Shown: piece after piece, positions 24,610 to 33,537 of the stretch | Layout of the letters: each line of letters starts with the position of its first letter | How positions within the stretch are numbered: position 1 is the first letter of the stretch | Assembly (NCBI RefSeq): GCF_039535095.1 | Contig: NZ_BAAAWN010000001.1 | Location: 248,001 to 312,000, forward strand | Source of the DNA: Arthrobacter ramosus | GTDB lineage: Bacteria > Actinomycetota > Actinomycetes > Actinomycetales > Micrococcaceae | Length of the DNA stretch: 64,000 nucleotides | Reading direction: 5' to 3' | Made by a program: the position numbers and the translations under genes | The notes under the pieces: model-generated | Databases searched by the model: none | Told to the model about the DNA's origin: nothing | Seen by the model: the letters and a program-made list of their open reading frames with translations, nothing else

Positions 24610-24733
24610 GACAGATCCTCCTGTAGGGGTACATGTGCTGGCAACACTAGGTCCCCCGTTCACTACCCGGAACGGGCAGCGAGCACTGCGAATACGGGAT
24701 GACTGTGCGGGTTGCCCTGAACTGTCGGAACCC

Positions 24734-26293
24734 TTAACCGTGCTCGGTCTCGATGCTGCGGCAGGCCAATTGAAGTGCCAGCCGCTGGTTGGGATCATCC
24801 AGATCCACGCCCAGGCGCTCGCGGAGGCGGTGCAGGCGTGCCGTGACGGTGTTGCGGTGTAGGCCCAGAACGATGCTCGTGGTGGACACCGAGCCCCCGG
24901 CCTCAAGGTAGGCCTGCAAGGTGCGCAGGAGTTGGCCGCCGTCTACGCCTTTGAGCGGGGCCAACGCGGTCTCGGCGAAAGCCCGCAAGATCTCGGAATC
25001 CTGCCACGCAGCCAGAAGCCTCGCGACGCCGAGCTCATCGATGTGCTCGGCCGCAGGACGGTATTCGTGCGTCCTCGCCAATGTTGCTGCGTCGCGGGCC
25101 TCCAGGAGGGTGCTGGCCAACCCGCCGGGTCCGTGATGAACGCGCCCCACTCCGGCCACCACCTCCCAGTGCGCGGGCAGCTGGGCCAGCATGAGGCGTA
25201 CCGAACGCAAGACCCGGCGGCCATCCGACGACGGCGGTTCGGTGGCGCTGCTGATCCAAACTGTCCACCCATCACCGCGGTCCACCACGGGGCCTATGAG
25301 CTTTTGGGCCGCAAGGGCGTTCCGAAGCTTCCTCATCGACGTGACCGGATCATCCCGCAAAGGATCCGGCACCCTGGCGGTCCGGACCAAATGAATTCCC
25401 ACGTGCCAGTCCTGGAGCCGCCAACCTGCGGACAGCGCGCGTTCCACGACATCCTGGCTGACTACGCCTTGCCCAGCGATCAGGTCCGCGAGAAGGCGGC
25501 CGTGGAACACGGAATCCCTTTCGGCTGCTACCCGCTGGCTAATGAGCCATGCTCGGACATAAGGTTCGGCAACCGCCAGGGCACTGGCGGTGGCAATGCG
25601 CTCGTGTTCGTTGCTGGCGGCTGTGTGGGACGCGAGCCAAGCGGCGGCCTGCGTGGAGCCCGGCTCGGTCACGGGATGGATCAGAATCTGTCCGTCGGCG
25701 GAGGGATCGCTGTGCTGCGGGACGGTCAGGTCCAGCCTGAGCGTGGAAGGCAGGCTGATGGGTTCCCCGTGGATCGCACTCCCGTCTGATGAGAGCAACC
25801 AGACCGATTGGGACAACGCCAAGCCCAACGCGGCCAGAATGTCTTCTGCCGTTGTCTTAGTGCTGAGGCGGCGGACGACGTCCTCGATAAGCCTGGCCCT
25901 CTGCACTTCCGGTGCACGGACCCGGATGGTGAGCCGGTGGAGCAGGTCCACGAGGTCGGCTCCCACAACGGACAGCACAGGGATGCCAAGACGGTCGGCA
26001 AGGCGGAGGGTGGAGAGCAGGGGTGGTTGTTCCTCGGAGGCGATCAGCAGGGCGGCGACGCCAGCCGATTCGGCCCGCCGGACGAGGGCCTCCAGGCGGT
26101 AGGACGGCGTCACCGCTGCCGCGGCGCACACCATGAGGTGACCGTTCGCCGTCGTCGCGAGCTCCCCGCTGTACCAGCTCAAGTCCCGGACGGGACGATC
26201 GAGTCCTTGCCTGCCGGCGACGACGACGGCGGCGGCGAGCACCGTTTCGGTGAGGAGATCCCGCACGCTGACCGGCGCGTACCCGGCGGTCAT
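24734..26293 (-). CDS. PucR-family transcriptional regulator
   Basis: A 519-residue regulator with the PucR layout: N-terminal purine-catabolism domain (SVRDLLTETVLAAAVVVAGRQGLDRPVRDLSWY, about 8-125), a central GGDEF-like region, and a C-terminal PucR helix-turn-helix (STTSIVLGLHRNTVTARLHRLRERLGVDLDDPNQRLALQLA, about 475-515). Such regulators control purine, allantoin and other N-heterocycle degradation. The ATG overlaps the stop of the upstream DUF917 gene (ATGA), so it is part of the operon it presumably controls. Confidence 0.9.
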   Translation of the reverse strand: MTAGYAPVSVRDLLTETVLAAAVVVAGRQGLDRPVRDLSWYSGELATTANGHLMVCAAAAVTPSYRLEALVRRAESAGVAALLIASEEQPPLLSTLRLADRLGIPVLSVVGADLVDLLHRLTIRVRAPEVQRARLIEDVVRRLSTKTTAEDILAALGLALSQSVWLLSSDGSAIHGEPISLPSTLRLDLTVPQHSDPSADGQILIHPVTEPGSTQAAAWLASHTAASNEHERIATASALAVAEPYVRAWLISQRVAAERDSVFHGRLLADLIAGQGVVSQDVVERALSAGWRLQDWHVGIHLVRTARVPDPLRDDPVTSMRKLRNALAAQKLIGPVVDRGDGWTVWISSATEPPSSDGRRVLRSVRLMLAQLPAHWEVVAGVGRVHHGPGGLASTLLEARDAATLARTHEYRPAAEHIDELGVARLLAAWQDSEILRAFAETALAPLKGVDGGQLLRTLQAYLEAGGSVSTTSIVLGLHRNTVTARLHRLRERLGVDLDDPNQRLALQLACRSIETEHG

Positions 26294-27354
26294 CGGGTGG
26301 CCTCCGGCTGGCCGGCGTCGATCCCGAAAGCGGTGAGTCCGATCAGTCCTTCAACACCGTCCGGCCAACCCGGAATCGGCGGGAGCCGCAGCAGGGCGAT
26401 GGATTGTCCCGAACGGAGCCTGTCCGGCGGAACGGGAACAAAGGTCACGGGGTCCAGCACCGCCAGGACGTCGGGTGCGGACGCTCGGGAAACGCCGTCG
26501 ATGGCCACGTTCAGGTATTCGTCGAGCATGTCCAGCCTCAGGATGTGCCCGGCTGAGCGATCAGTGAGCGTGAGGCTGCCGGGGAGGTCGCCGCGCCGGG
26601 GCCGGATCTCGTCCACCCTGCCCTCGCACAGCAGCTCGCCACCCAGCCGCTTGGCGAGCTGCGAAACGCTAAGTCCGGCCGAGGCAACCAGGGCCTGCCC
26701 AAGGGCAAGGCAGCCGCTGAGCGAGCCGGGGAGGCCGAGTGCTGCCAAGGTGCCGGCCCGGCACGGGTAGAGAGCCACCGCGGCGGCCCCACCGAGGGCG
26801 GCAACGTTGGCGCGCATGATCCGGTCCGCCGCATCGATGGAAGCGGATTCAATAATGACGGAGTCTCCAGCCGGCCCCACCACTGCCATGGGCGTGGCCG
26901 GGTGGCCTGCGGCGGCGAGGGTTGTCTGGCTGATCCGGGGGAAAGCCCGGCCCATGAGGTCGCCGTCCACCACGGGAAGCCCGAGCACTTGCGCGGCAAC
27001 CAAAGGGATAAGGGCGTTCAGCCCGCCAATTTCGATCACGCCAATGGCACCAACGCGTTGGCGCAGGGCACCTGCCAGCGCGGTAACAGCGTTGGCAAAG
27101 TCTTCCCCGCCCGGTGGCCGCTCCGCGACGACGTCCGGCGCCCCGGCGAGCCCGACATGGACCACCACCATGTCCGGCGGCAAATCACCGGCCGCCACCA
27201 GGCGGGCGCGCCCTCTGCTTTGGAGCGCATGCCGCAAAAGCCGGGCCCCGACGGCGACGTCCCCGCCGCCGCCGGAACCCAGCAGACCTGCTCCCGCGGC
27301 CAGCGCGGATACGTCGTCCGCGCCCAGATAGCGCTCCACCGGTACTCGTTGCAT
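26290..27354 (-). CDS. DUF917 / S-methyl-thiohydantoin desulfurase-like protein (second copy)
   Basis: A 354-residue DUF917 protein (the family now linked to S-methyl thiohydantoin desulfurase): GAGLLGSGGGGDVAVGARLL at the N-terminus, IGVIEIGGLNALIPLVAAQVLGLPVVDGDLMGRAFP in the middle, and a small C-terminal beta domain. The GSGGGGD loop is the family hallmark. I take the ATG at 27352-27354; a GTG immediately before is equally possible and no clear ribosome site is seen. It is a divergent paralogue of the preceding gene, and the pair probably forms a heteromer or handles different steps. Confidence 0.85.
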   Translation of the reverse strand: MQRVPVERYLGADDVSALAAGAGLLGSGGGGDVAVGARLLRHALQSRGRARLVAAGDLPPDMVVVHVGLAGAPDVVAERPPGGEDFANAVTALAGALRQRVGAIGVIEIGGLNALIPLVAAQVLGLPVVDGDLMGRAFPRISQTTLAAAGHPATPMAVVGPAGDSVIIESASIDAADRIMRANVAALGGAAAVALYPCRAGTLAALGLPGSLSGCLALGQALVASAGLSVSQLAKRLGGELLCEGRVDEIRPRRGDLPGSLTLTDRSAGHILRLDMLDEYLNVAIDGVSRASAPDVLAVLDPVTFVPVPPDRLRSGQSIALLRLPPIPGWPDGVEGLIGLTAFGIDAGQPEATR

Positions 27355-27409
27355 CACGGCAGAACTGGCACGGGATAGGTCCTCATGGTGATCATTGTGG
27401 CACGCTGAT

Positions 27410-28477
27410 TCAGGCGATTGGCACGTACTCGTGGTCGTAACCGAAGTAGCCCGGTCCCACTAGTTCGAGCGCCGCATCGGTGCGCCAGCGGGGGTCGCAC
27501 GGGGCAGCGAGGACCGTGACCCGGACACCGTAGCGGAGCATCTCCGTGGTGACTGGTTCGCCGGAATCCGTGTCCAGGACACAGATGAGATCCGGGACGC
27601 TGGCTACCACTTCGCCGTCGTGCCGCGCCACGAGGTGTTCGTTTTGGAAGGCGAGTTCGAAGCGCGAGCCTAGGTCCTCGCCAACGCCATCCAAGTGTGC
27701 CTCGCCTCGTGCGAAACCGGCCTCCGTCTTGCGCTGGATGTCCACGATCTTGCCGGTGAACAGCTTCTTGCCGCGCAGCAGCTCCGTGGCCACCGCGACG
27801 GGATCCCGGTGCTGCTCGCGGGCTTCTCGGATTCCGGTTCCCAGCCGTTCGCACAAAGTGATGGTTCCGGGAACCATGAGCTCCTTGATTTGCCTACCGG
27901 TCAAAACATAAAGGCTGACGGCGGCCGTGCAGCCCATCTCCACTGTGATTGCGCGGGCCAAGCGCTCGGCCCAGGCATTGTCAACGGTCTGCAAGGTAAT
28001 CGCGTTGCCGCGTTCGTCCGCCATGGTCATGGGGCTGGCATGAACGCCGCTGAGCGTGGGCAGGACCATCTGGAGCTCGGGGAAGGCTCGGCCCATGGCA
28101 TCGGCGTCAACCAGGGGCAAACCCAGTTCTGCCGCGGCAATAAAGGGAGTCACGGAGTTCAGGCCGCCAGCCTCGATGGACACGGTGTGCGTGACGCGCT
28201 TGCCGATCAGCTGCGCGACGGCGCGGAGGGCGTTGGTTGCTTCGTCGCCTGCTGGCATTTTCTCCAGCATCACGGTGGGAGCGCCCATGAGGGCAACAGG
28301 GACGACGACGGCGTCGTCCGGCAACTCGTCGACGTCGAGCAGGGTCACCGGACCGTGCTGGCGCAGTGCCTGTTCGGCCAGGAGACGGCCCACATAGGGA
28401 TCGCCGCCGCCGCCCGTGCCCAGCACCGCGGCTCCGCGGGCGATGTCCGACATTTGGGTTTCATCAATTTCACGCAT
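27410..28477 (-). CDS. DUF917 / S-methyl-thiohydantoin desulfurase-like protein (first copy)
   Basis: A 355-residue DUF917 member with the loop GTGGGGDPYVGRLL, VSIEAGGLNSVTPFIAAAELGLPLVDADAMGRAFPELQM, and the C-terminal segment TDSGEPVTTEMLRYGVRVTVLAAPCDPRW. It starts at the ATG 28475-28477 after TTGGAGG, overlapping the end of the hydantoinase/oxoprolinase gene by 8 bp. DUF917 genes are very often fused or adjacent to hydantoinase/oxoprolinase genes, as here. Catalytic chemistry is not established for most members. Confidence 0.88.
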   Translation of the reverse strand: MREIDETQMSDIARGAAVLGTGGGGDPYVGRLLAEQALRQHGPVTLLDVDELPDDAVVVPVALMGAPTVMLEKMPAGDEATNALRAVAQLIGKRVTHTVSIEAGGLNSVTPFIAAAELGLPLVDADAMGRAFPELQMVLPTLSGVHASPMTMADERGNAITLQTVDNAWAERLARAITVEMGCTAAVSLYVLTGRQIKELMVPGTITLCERLGTGIREAREQHRDPVAVATELLRGKKLFTGKIVDIQRKTEAGFARGEAHLDGVGEDLGSRFELAFQNEHLVARHDGEVVASVPDLICVLDTDSGEPVTTEMLRYGVRVTVLAAPCDPRWRTDAALELVGPGYFGYDHEYVPIA

Positions 28478-30032
28478 TGTTGCCTCCAAGAGCCAGGTTG
28501 CCGACTGCCTTGACCCGGATACGCGTGGCGTTGCCGGGCAAGTACGCCAGGGGAACTTCTTCGATGTCCACGATCGAGACCGAATCGGGGCGTGCACCGG
28601 CGGCGATGGCACGGTCGGTGGCTTCCTGCCGCGCGGCGTCGAGCACTGAATCGCGGCTGCCGGGATCCACGGAGAACACCCGGTCGACTTCGCCGCCCAC
28701 CTGCGCAATAGCCGCACCAATCGCATTGGCAACGGAACCATGCTCGGGCCGCAGGACTGCCGAGGCACCGGCCAGGTTGTCCGGAACGAGGAAGCCACCG
28801 CCGCCGACGACCACCACGGGCACAGGTTCGGCCGACGTCCGCATGCGGTCAACGGTTTCAGCAGTCCGCGTAGCGATGCTTTCCAAGGCGGCCCGCACCA
28901 TTGCGGGGTCAAGCCCTGCCACGCGGTCCTTGTCGCCGAGCTGGATCAGGCCAGCGGCCGCGGCAACGTCGGTGGCCGTCAGGGTGTCTCCGCCGAATAG
29001 CAGGGCCCGTTCGGTCAGCGCGTAGCCGACGCTGCCCGGACCCACTTCGACCTTTCCGTCGAACGAACGGACCAGGCTGCCGCCGCCGATGCCAATGGAC
29101 AGCACGTCAGGCATGCGGAAGTTCGTCTGGACCCCCGCGACTGCGACGTCGGTGGACGCCTCGCGGGGGAAGCCTGACTGGAGGATGCCGACGTCGGTCG
29201 TGGTGCCGCCGACGTCGACCACCGCGCAGTCCTGCTCACCGGAGAGGAACGCGGCCCCGCGCATGGAGTTGGTGGGACCGGACGCGAACGTGGCCACCGG
29301 GTACCTGCGGGCGTAGTCGATGTCCATCAGGGTGCCATCGTTCTGGCTGAGGTATACCGGAGCGCTGATGCCGGCTTCGGCAACGGTGCGGCTCAGGCCC
29401 GACGTGACGTGATCCGCAAGGTCGCGGAGTGCCGCGTTGATGATGGTGGCATTCTCGCGGCCGAGCAGGCCCATCCGTCCGATCTCGTGGGAGAGGCTGA
29501 CGGACAGTTCCGGGTATTCGCTGTCCACGATCTGTGCTGCCCGCAGCTCGAACTCGGCATTGATGGGGGAAAACACCGAGGACAGGGCGATGGAGCGGGC
29601 CCCCGCATCCGCGACCTTGTCCAGGACTTCCCGGAACTCGCGCTCGTCGAAGGGGCTGATCTGGCGGCCGTCGTACTCGTGGCCGCCGTGACAGAGGTAG
29701 CTGTGTCCGCCGAGGACATCCACCAAGCGGCGCGGCCAGTCCACCAGGGGCGGCAGAGCCCGGGTAGCCGGAAGTCCGAAGCGGATGGCCGCCGTCGGGG
29801 TCAGGTTCTTGCCCTCCACGAGTGCGTTGATGAAGTGCGTCGTGCCGATCATGACGGCAACTACGTCGGCGGGATCGAAGCTGGCCGCTTCTCGGAGTTG
29901 CCGCAGGGCGCTGACGATTCCGCTGGTGACGTCTTCGGTGGTGTGGGTCTTGGTGGCAGCCAGGACGCTGCTGCCATTCATGAGGACGGCGTCGGTATTG
30001 GTGCCGCCGACGTCTATGCCGATGCGCATCAT
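28470..30032 (-). CDS. Hydantoinase/oxoprolinase family protein (HyuA-type)
   Basis: A 520-residue ATP-dependent cyclic-amide hydrolase subunit with an actin-like nucleotide-binding fold: RIGIDVGGTNTDAVLMNG at the N-terminus, AVVDVGGTTTDVGIL at about 270 (second phosphate loop), and SIGIGGGSLVR. The family opens hydantoins or 5-oxoproline using ATP, often with a HyuB partner. No HyuB is present here; two DUF917 proteins take that position. The ATG at 30032 follows AAAGGAG. It stands second in the operon after the NCS1 permease. Confidence 0.9.
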   Translation of the reverse strand: MMRIGIDVGGTNTDAVLMNGSSVLAATKTHTTEDVTSGIVSALRQLREAASFDPADVVAVMIGTTHFINALVEGKNLTPTAAIRFGLPATRALPPLVDWPRRLVDVLGGHSYLCHGGHEYDGRQISPFDEREFREVLDKVADAGARSIALSSVFSPINAEFELRAAQIVDSEYPELSVSLSHEIGRMGLLGRENATIINAALRDLADHVTSGLSRTVAEAGISAPVYLSQNDGTLMDIDYARRYPVATFASGPTNSMRGAAFLSGEQDCAVVDVGGTTTDVGILQSGFPREASTDVAVAGVQTNFRMPDVLSIGIGGGSLVRSFDGKVEVGPGSVGYALTERALLFGGDTLTATDVAAAAGLIQLGDKDRVAGLDPAMVRAALESIATRTAETVDRMRTSAEPVPVVVVGGGGFLVPDNLAGASAVLRPEHGSVANAIGAAIAQVGGEVDRVFSVDPGSRDSVLDAARQEATDRAIAAGARPDSVSIVDIEEVPLAYLPGNATRIRVKAVGNLALGGNNA

Positions 30033-30098
30033 GGTTGATTCTCCTTTGATTTCAGGTTCAGGTTCAGGGGCAGCCGGGTCCGACGTCAGGGGGCGGCC

Positions 30099-31442
30099 CT
30101 AGGATGCGGCAGGTTCCGGGACCGAAGCGGGTTCGTGGTCCGGGTAGGTCTTGGTGCTGCCGATGCCCCGGATCAGGCCAAGTCGCCCTGCGACGGCGTA
30201 GAGGATGAAGGCTATGAAGAGGGAATTGATGGACGGCAGTCCCCAAGCCGCGAAGTATCCGATGACGGAGGCGAGTACCCAGATCACGATCGTGGCGGGT
30301 ACCCAGGCGGGGGCATGCTCAGGCAAACGGCCGATCTTGTGGCTGGATTCTAGTTCAGGGCGCCATTTTCGGACCACGAAATACTCGGCCACCATGATGC
30401 CCGCGATGGGCGGGAAGACCACGCCGAGCAGGATAAGGAAGTCCGTGAAATGTCCCAGGATTCCGGCTGCGCCCAAGACCGTGCCGATGAGGCCGACCGT
30501 GAGGGTGACGGCCCCGCGATGCAGTTTGCGTTTCATGGTGCGGTCGGCAAAGTTGACGATGCCCAAGGACGCTGCGTAGAGGTTCCAGTCGTTGATCTTG
30601 AGCGTCGCGGTGATGACGATCAGCGTGCCGATGAAGCCCGATGTCGATGTCACGATCGCTACGACGTCGTTGGTCTTGAGTGCCAATGCCAGGAGGACGC
30701 CGATGAGGCCGATGACGTACTCGCCCAGGGTGATGCCGAGGACGGTCTGCTTGACGACGTCCTTGGCGGAGCGGTTGAAGCGGGACATGTCCGGCGTAAT
30801 GACCGCGCCAACGATGAAGCCGCCTGCCACGATCGTCGTCCCCTGGATGAGTGTGAGTGTGGGTCCCCCGGGTTGTGCCGTGAGGAGATCGCCCAGGCTG
30901 TGCTTAGACAATTCGGCAATGATGGACCAGCCTGCGAGCAAGAGGAACGCCGGTACTGCGACGTACGCGGTCCAGGCCATGGATGCCATTCCGAACATGA
31001 CAATCAGGGTGACCAGCACGCCGAATACCAGGGCCCATGCCCACGCGGGCAGGACTCCGACGAGGTTGGCCAACCCCTGCGCGGAGACGGCGTTCTGGAT
31101 GCCGAACCAGCCGATGGCGCTCAGGCTGATGGCGATGCCGATCAACGATGAACCGGTTCCGCCGAAGCCTGTCCAGCGGGCAAGCACCGACGTCGACAGG
31201 CCTTCGCGCTGTCCGGCGATACCGGTGAAGATGGTGACGATTTCAAGGATGACCGAGCCAAGCGTGATAGCGAGGACCGCGCTCCAGAAGTCCATGCCGA
31301 AGCCGAGGGTGGCGCCCAGCAAGAAGCTCGCCAGGGAACTGAGCTGGCCGAAGCGTTGGGTCGCTACGGAGAACCAGTGAAAGCGTGCGGATGCGGGAAC
31401 CCGTTCAAGTGCATAGTCATCGTGGCCGACTGCTGTTGCCAT
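30099..31442 (-). CDS. NCS1-family cytosine/hydantoin-type permease
   Basis: A 447-residue membrane protein with about 12 helices, of the nucleobase:cation symporter-1 family (CodB-like). Recognisable are RVPASARFHWFSVATQRFGQLSSLASFLLGATLGFGM, the GFGGTGSSLIGIAISLSAIGWFGIQ segment and FIVGAVITPDMSRFNRSAKDVV. The ATG at 31440-31442 follows GGAGGT; the longer TTG start is not needed. It leads the leftward operon, so it probably imports the compound that HyuA and DUF917 process. Cytosine, hydantoins and allantoin are all known NCS1 substrates. Confidence 0.88.
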   Translation of the reverse strand: MATAVGHDDYALERVPASARFHWFSVATQRFGQLSSLASFLLGATLGFGMDFWSAVLAITLGSVILEIVTIFTGIAGQREGLSTSVLARWTGFGGTGSSLIGIAISLSAIGWFGIQNAVSAQGLANLVGVLPAWAWALVFGVLVTLIVMFGMASMAWTAYVAVPAFLLLAGWSIIAELSKHSLGDLLTAQPGGPTLTLIQGTTIVAGGFIVGAVITPDMSRFNRSAKDVVKQTVLGITLGEYVIGLIGVLLALALKTNDVVAIVTSTSGFIGTLIVITATLKINDWNLYAASLGIVNFADRTMKRKLHRGAVTLTVGLIGTVLGAAGILGHFTDFLILLGVVFPPIAGIMVAEYFVVRKWRPELESSHKIGRLPEHAPAWVPATIVIWVLASVIGYFAAWGLPSINSLFIAFILYAVAGRLGLIRGIGSTKTYPDHEPASVPEPAAS

Positions 31443-31509
31443 CGGGACCTCCAAGGATTGTGGTTGGGGAGGTCTTTAAGATATGCCTGAATGTGGGACG
31501 CATCACTGG

Positions 31510-31549
31510 GCGTGATGCCCTGTTTACGAACGGTAACAGGGCATCACGC
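31510..31549. promoter_or_regulatory. Perfect 15-bp inverted repeat upstream of the NCS1 permease operon
   Basis: GCGTGATGCCCTGTT and its exact complement, separated by 10 nt, lie 68-107 nt before the permease start. It could be a PucR operator or the terminator hairpin of the sugar ABC operon that ends at 31609. No T-run follows on either strand, which favours a regulatory site. Confidence 0.5.
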
Positions 31550-31570
31550 ATCTGCCGCCACCAAGACGCC

Positions 31571-31591
31571 CGCTCACTTTATATGTGAGCG
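31571..31591 (-). terminator. Small hairpin after the sugar ABC operon
   Basis: CGCTCAC and its exact complement around a 7-nt AT-rich loop, 18 nt past the last permease stop. The stem is short and no T-run follows, so terminator status is tentative. Confidence 0.35.
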
Positions 31592-31608
31592 AGCGTTCAG
31601 GGGGCGCG

Positions 31609-32538
31609 CTACTTCAACCCCGAACGGACGAAGGCATCCACCACGTATCGCTGCAGGAAGATGTAGATCAGGAAGATCGGCAGGCACGCTAGCGAGGACG
31701 CTGCCATGATGGCGCCCCAGTTGTTGCCTTCGGCGCCAAGGAACCCGCGGATGCCTACCTGGATGAGGGCATCGGACTTCTGCATGATCAGTGAGGGCCA
31801 CAAGTATTCGTTCCAGGCGCTGATGAACAGCATGATCCCAAGGGCCGCCAGCGCTGGACGGAGGTTCGGAACCACCACTTCCCACAGCGTCCTCCATGAC
31901 GACCGCCCATCCATCTGGCTCGCGTCCAGGAGGTCCTTGGGGAAGGCCTCGAGGTGCTGGCGCAGCATCATCACCGCGAAGGCCGAACACAACTGCGGGA
32001 TGACGACGCCGGTGATGGTGTTGAGAAGGCCCATTTGGGACACCAACAAGTAGTTGGGAATCATCGTGACCTGGAAAGGCACCAGCCAGGACCCCACAAA
32101 CAACAGATACAAGGCTTTCTTTCCGACAAAGTCCCAACGCGCGAAGCCGTATGAAGCCAGGATGGCCACGAGCAATTGGGACACCGCCAACGTCAGTGCC
32201 ATGCCGAAGGTATTCGCCAGCATGCCCGCGATGGGGATGGTCTTCAGGACGTACTGGAAGTTCTCAGGACTCAGCGGTCCCGGCAACGGGTTGGTGGACA
32301 GGGCGTCCGACGACGGCCGGAATGCCGTGACGAACATCCAGTAGATGGGGAAGATCGAGACGACCGCCAAGGCGATCAGGAGAACGTGGCTGGGTACTAA
32401 CCGCAAAAACCCAAGCCGCATGCGTCCGCGCCCGGCGGCGGGGGCCGTCGTCGTCGGCCCTGAAACTTTCGTCGGCCCTGAAAGCGGAGCATCAGCGGAA
32501 CCAGGCTGGGCCGGCGGGGCGATGGTAATGAAGGCCAT
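31609..32538 (-). CDS. Carbohydrate ABC transporter permease, MalG/UgpE type
   Basis: A 309-residue inner-membrane subunit with six helices after a Pro/Ala-rich cytoplasmic tail (about 1-40). The EAA loop reads LDASQMDGRSSWRTLWEVVVPNLRPALAALGI. The ATG at 32536-32538 lies 11 bp after the stop of the other permease; the ribosome site (AGAAAGAACC) is weak. It is the last gene of the RpiR-linked importer operon. Sequence alone does not fix the sugar; a phosphorylated glycerol-type substrate is suggested by the phosphoesterase in the operon. Confidence 0.87.
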   Translation of the reverse strand: MAFITIAPPAQPGSADAPLSGPTKVSGPTTTAPAAGRGRMRLGFLRLVPSHVLLIALAVVSIFPIYWMFVTAFRPSSDALSTNPLPGPLSPENFQYVLKTIPIAGMLANTFGMALTLAVSQLLVAILASYGFARWDFVGKKALYLLFVGSWLVPFQVTMIPNYLLVSQMGLLNTITGVVIPQLCSAFAVMMLRQHLEAFPKDLLDASQMDGRSSWRTLWEVVVPNLRPALAALGIMLFISAWNEYLWPSLIMQKSDALIQVGIRGFLGAEGNNWGAIMAASSLACLPIFLIYIFLQRYVVDAFVRSGLK

Positions 32539-32549
32539 GGTGGTTCTTT

Positions 32550-33506
32550 CTAGTTGTCGTAGAAGCTGAGTCGCTCCGAGAGTTCCACGAAGACCAGGGC
32601 AATCAGCCCGAATCCGAGGAAGAAGAGCGTGCCGGCCGCGGAGGACAGGCCGGCGTCGAAGTTCCTGAAGCCGAACTGGTACAGCAGGTAGTAGATGTTG
32701 GTGGACGAATTGCCCGGACCGCCCTGCGTCACGAGGTCGATGATGGGATATGTCCACTGCGCGGACAGCAGGATGGTCATGAGCGAGAGGAACACCAGGC
32801 TCGGCGAAAGCAGCGGGATGATGATCCGCCACGTGATCTGCCTGCCGTTGGCGCCGTCGATCGATGCGGCGGCGGCATAGTCAGGACTGATGCCGGCCAG
32901 TCCGGCAGAAACCACCAGCACGCCGAAGCCGAGCATCTGCCAGCCGACAATCACGATCACCGCGATCATCGAACTGTCGGGATCGCGGAACACGTTGCCC
33001 ATCGGTGCGCCCAGGGCGGCGGCGATCGCGGGAATAGTTCCGCCTTCAGGAGCGAACAGCCAACGCCAAATGGCGCTGCTGGCCACAGGCGTGATGAGGA
33101 AGGGAACGAAGATCAGTGCCTGGTAGGCAGTGCGGGCCTTGCCTTGGACCTTGCGCGACAGCAGCGCGAATACGAGCGGCAAGGCAACGGAAATTCCCAG
33201 GAACGCCAGGATGTACAAGCCGGTGTTCATCAGCGCCTGGTGCAGTTCGGGCAGGCTCAGGACCTTCGCGTACTTCTGCACGTCAACATATTGTTTGGGC
33301 TTGGTGGGGATCAGGTTCCAGTCGTTGAAGGACAGGTTGACGGTCTGTCCGAGCGGCCAGTACGTCCACACGAGAAGCAGGACCACGGCGGGCAGGATGT
33401 AGAGGTAGGGGCTCAGGGCGCGGCGCTTGGGGCGCCGATTAGCCGAGAGCCCTGCCGGGCCGGCAGGGGCTATGCCCGTTGCCGGCCCGGCGGTCTCGAT
33501 GAACAT
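32550..33506 (-). CDS. Carbohydrate ABC transporter permease, MalF/UgpA type
   Basis: A 318-residue permease: basic cytoplasmic tail, first helix LYILPAVVLLLVWTYWPLGQTVNLSF, and EAA loop AAASIDGANGRQITWRIIIPLLSPSL. The ATG at 33504-33506 follows GGAAGCCGAAAG; an in-frame start at 33581 would overlap the phosphoesterase gene and is rejected. It pairs with the MalG-type permease downstream. Confidence 0.87.
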   Translation of the reverse strand: MFIETAGPATGIAPAGPAGLSANRRPKRRALSPYLYILPAVVLLLVWTYWPLGQTVNLSFNDWNLIPTKPKQYVDVQKYAKVLSLPELHQALMNTGLYILAFLGISVALPLVFALLSRKVQGKARTAYQALIFVPFLITPVASSAIWRWLFAPEGGTIPAIAAALGAPMGNVFRDPDSSMIAVIVIVGWQMLGFGVLVVSAGLAGISPDYAAAASIDGANGRQITWRIIIPLLSPSLVFLSLMTILLSAQWTYPIIDLVTQGGPGNSSTNIYYLLYQFGFRNFDAGLSSAAGTLFFLGFGLIALVFVELSERLSFYDN

Positions 33507-33537
33507 TCTTTCGGCTTCCTTCCGGTGCTGTGGCTGG

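Noticed and set aside
28470..28912. Extension of the first DUF917 gene upstream to 28912 in the same frame
   Set aside because: The extension lies wholly inside the hydantoinase gene in another frame and lacks family similarity; TTGGAGG before the ATG at 28477 marks the start.
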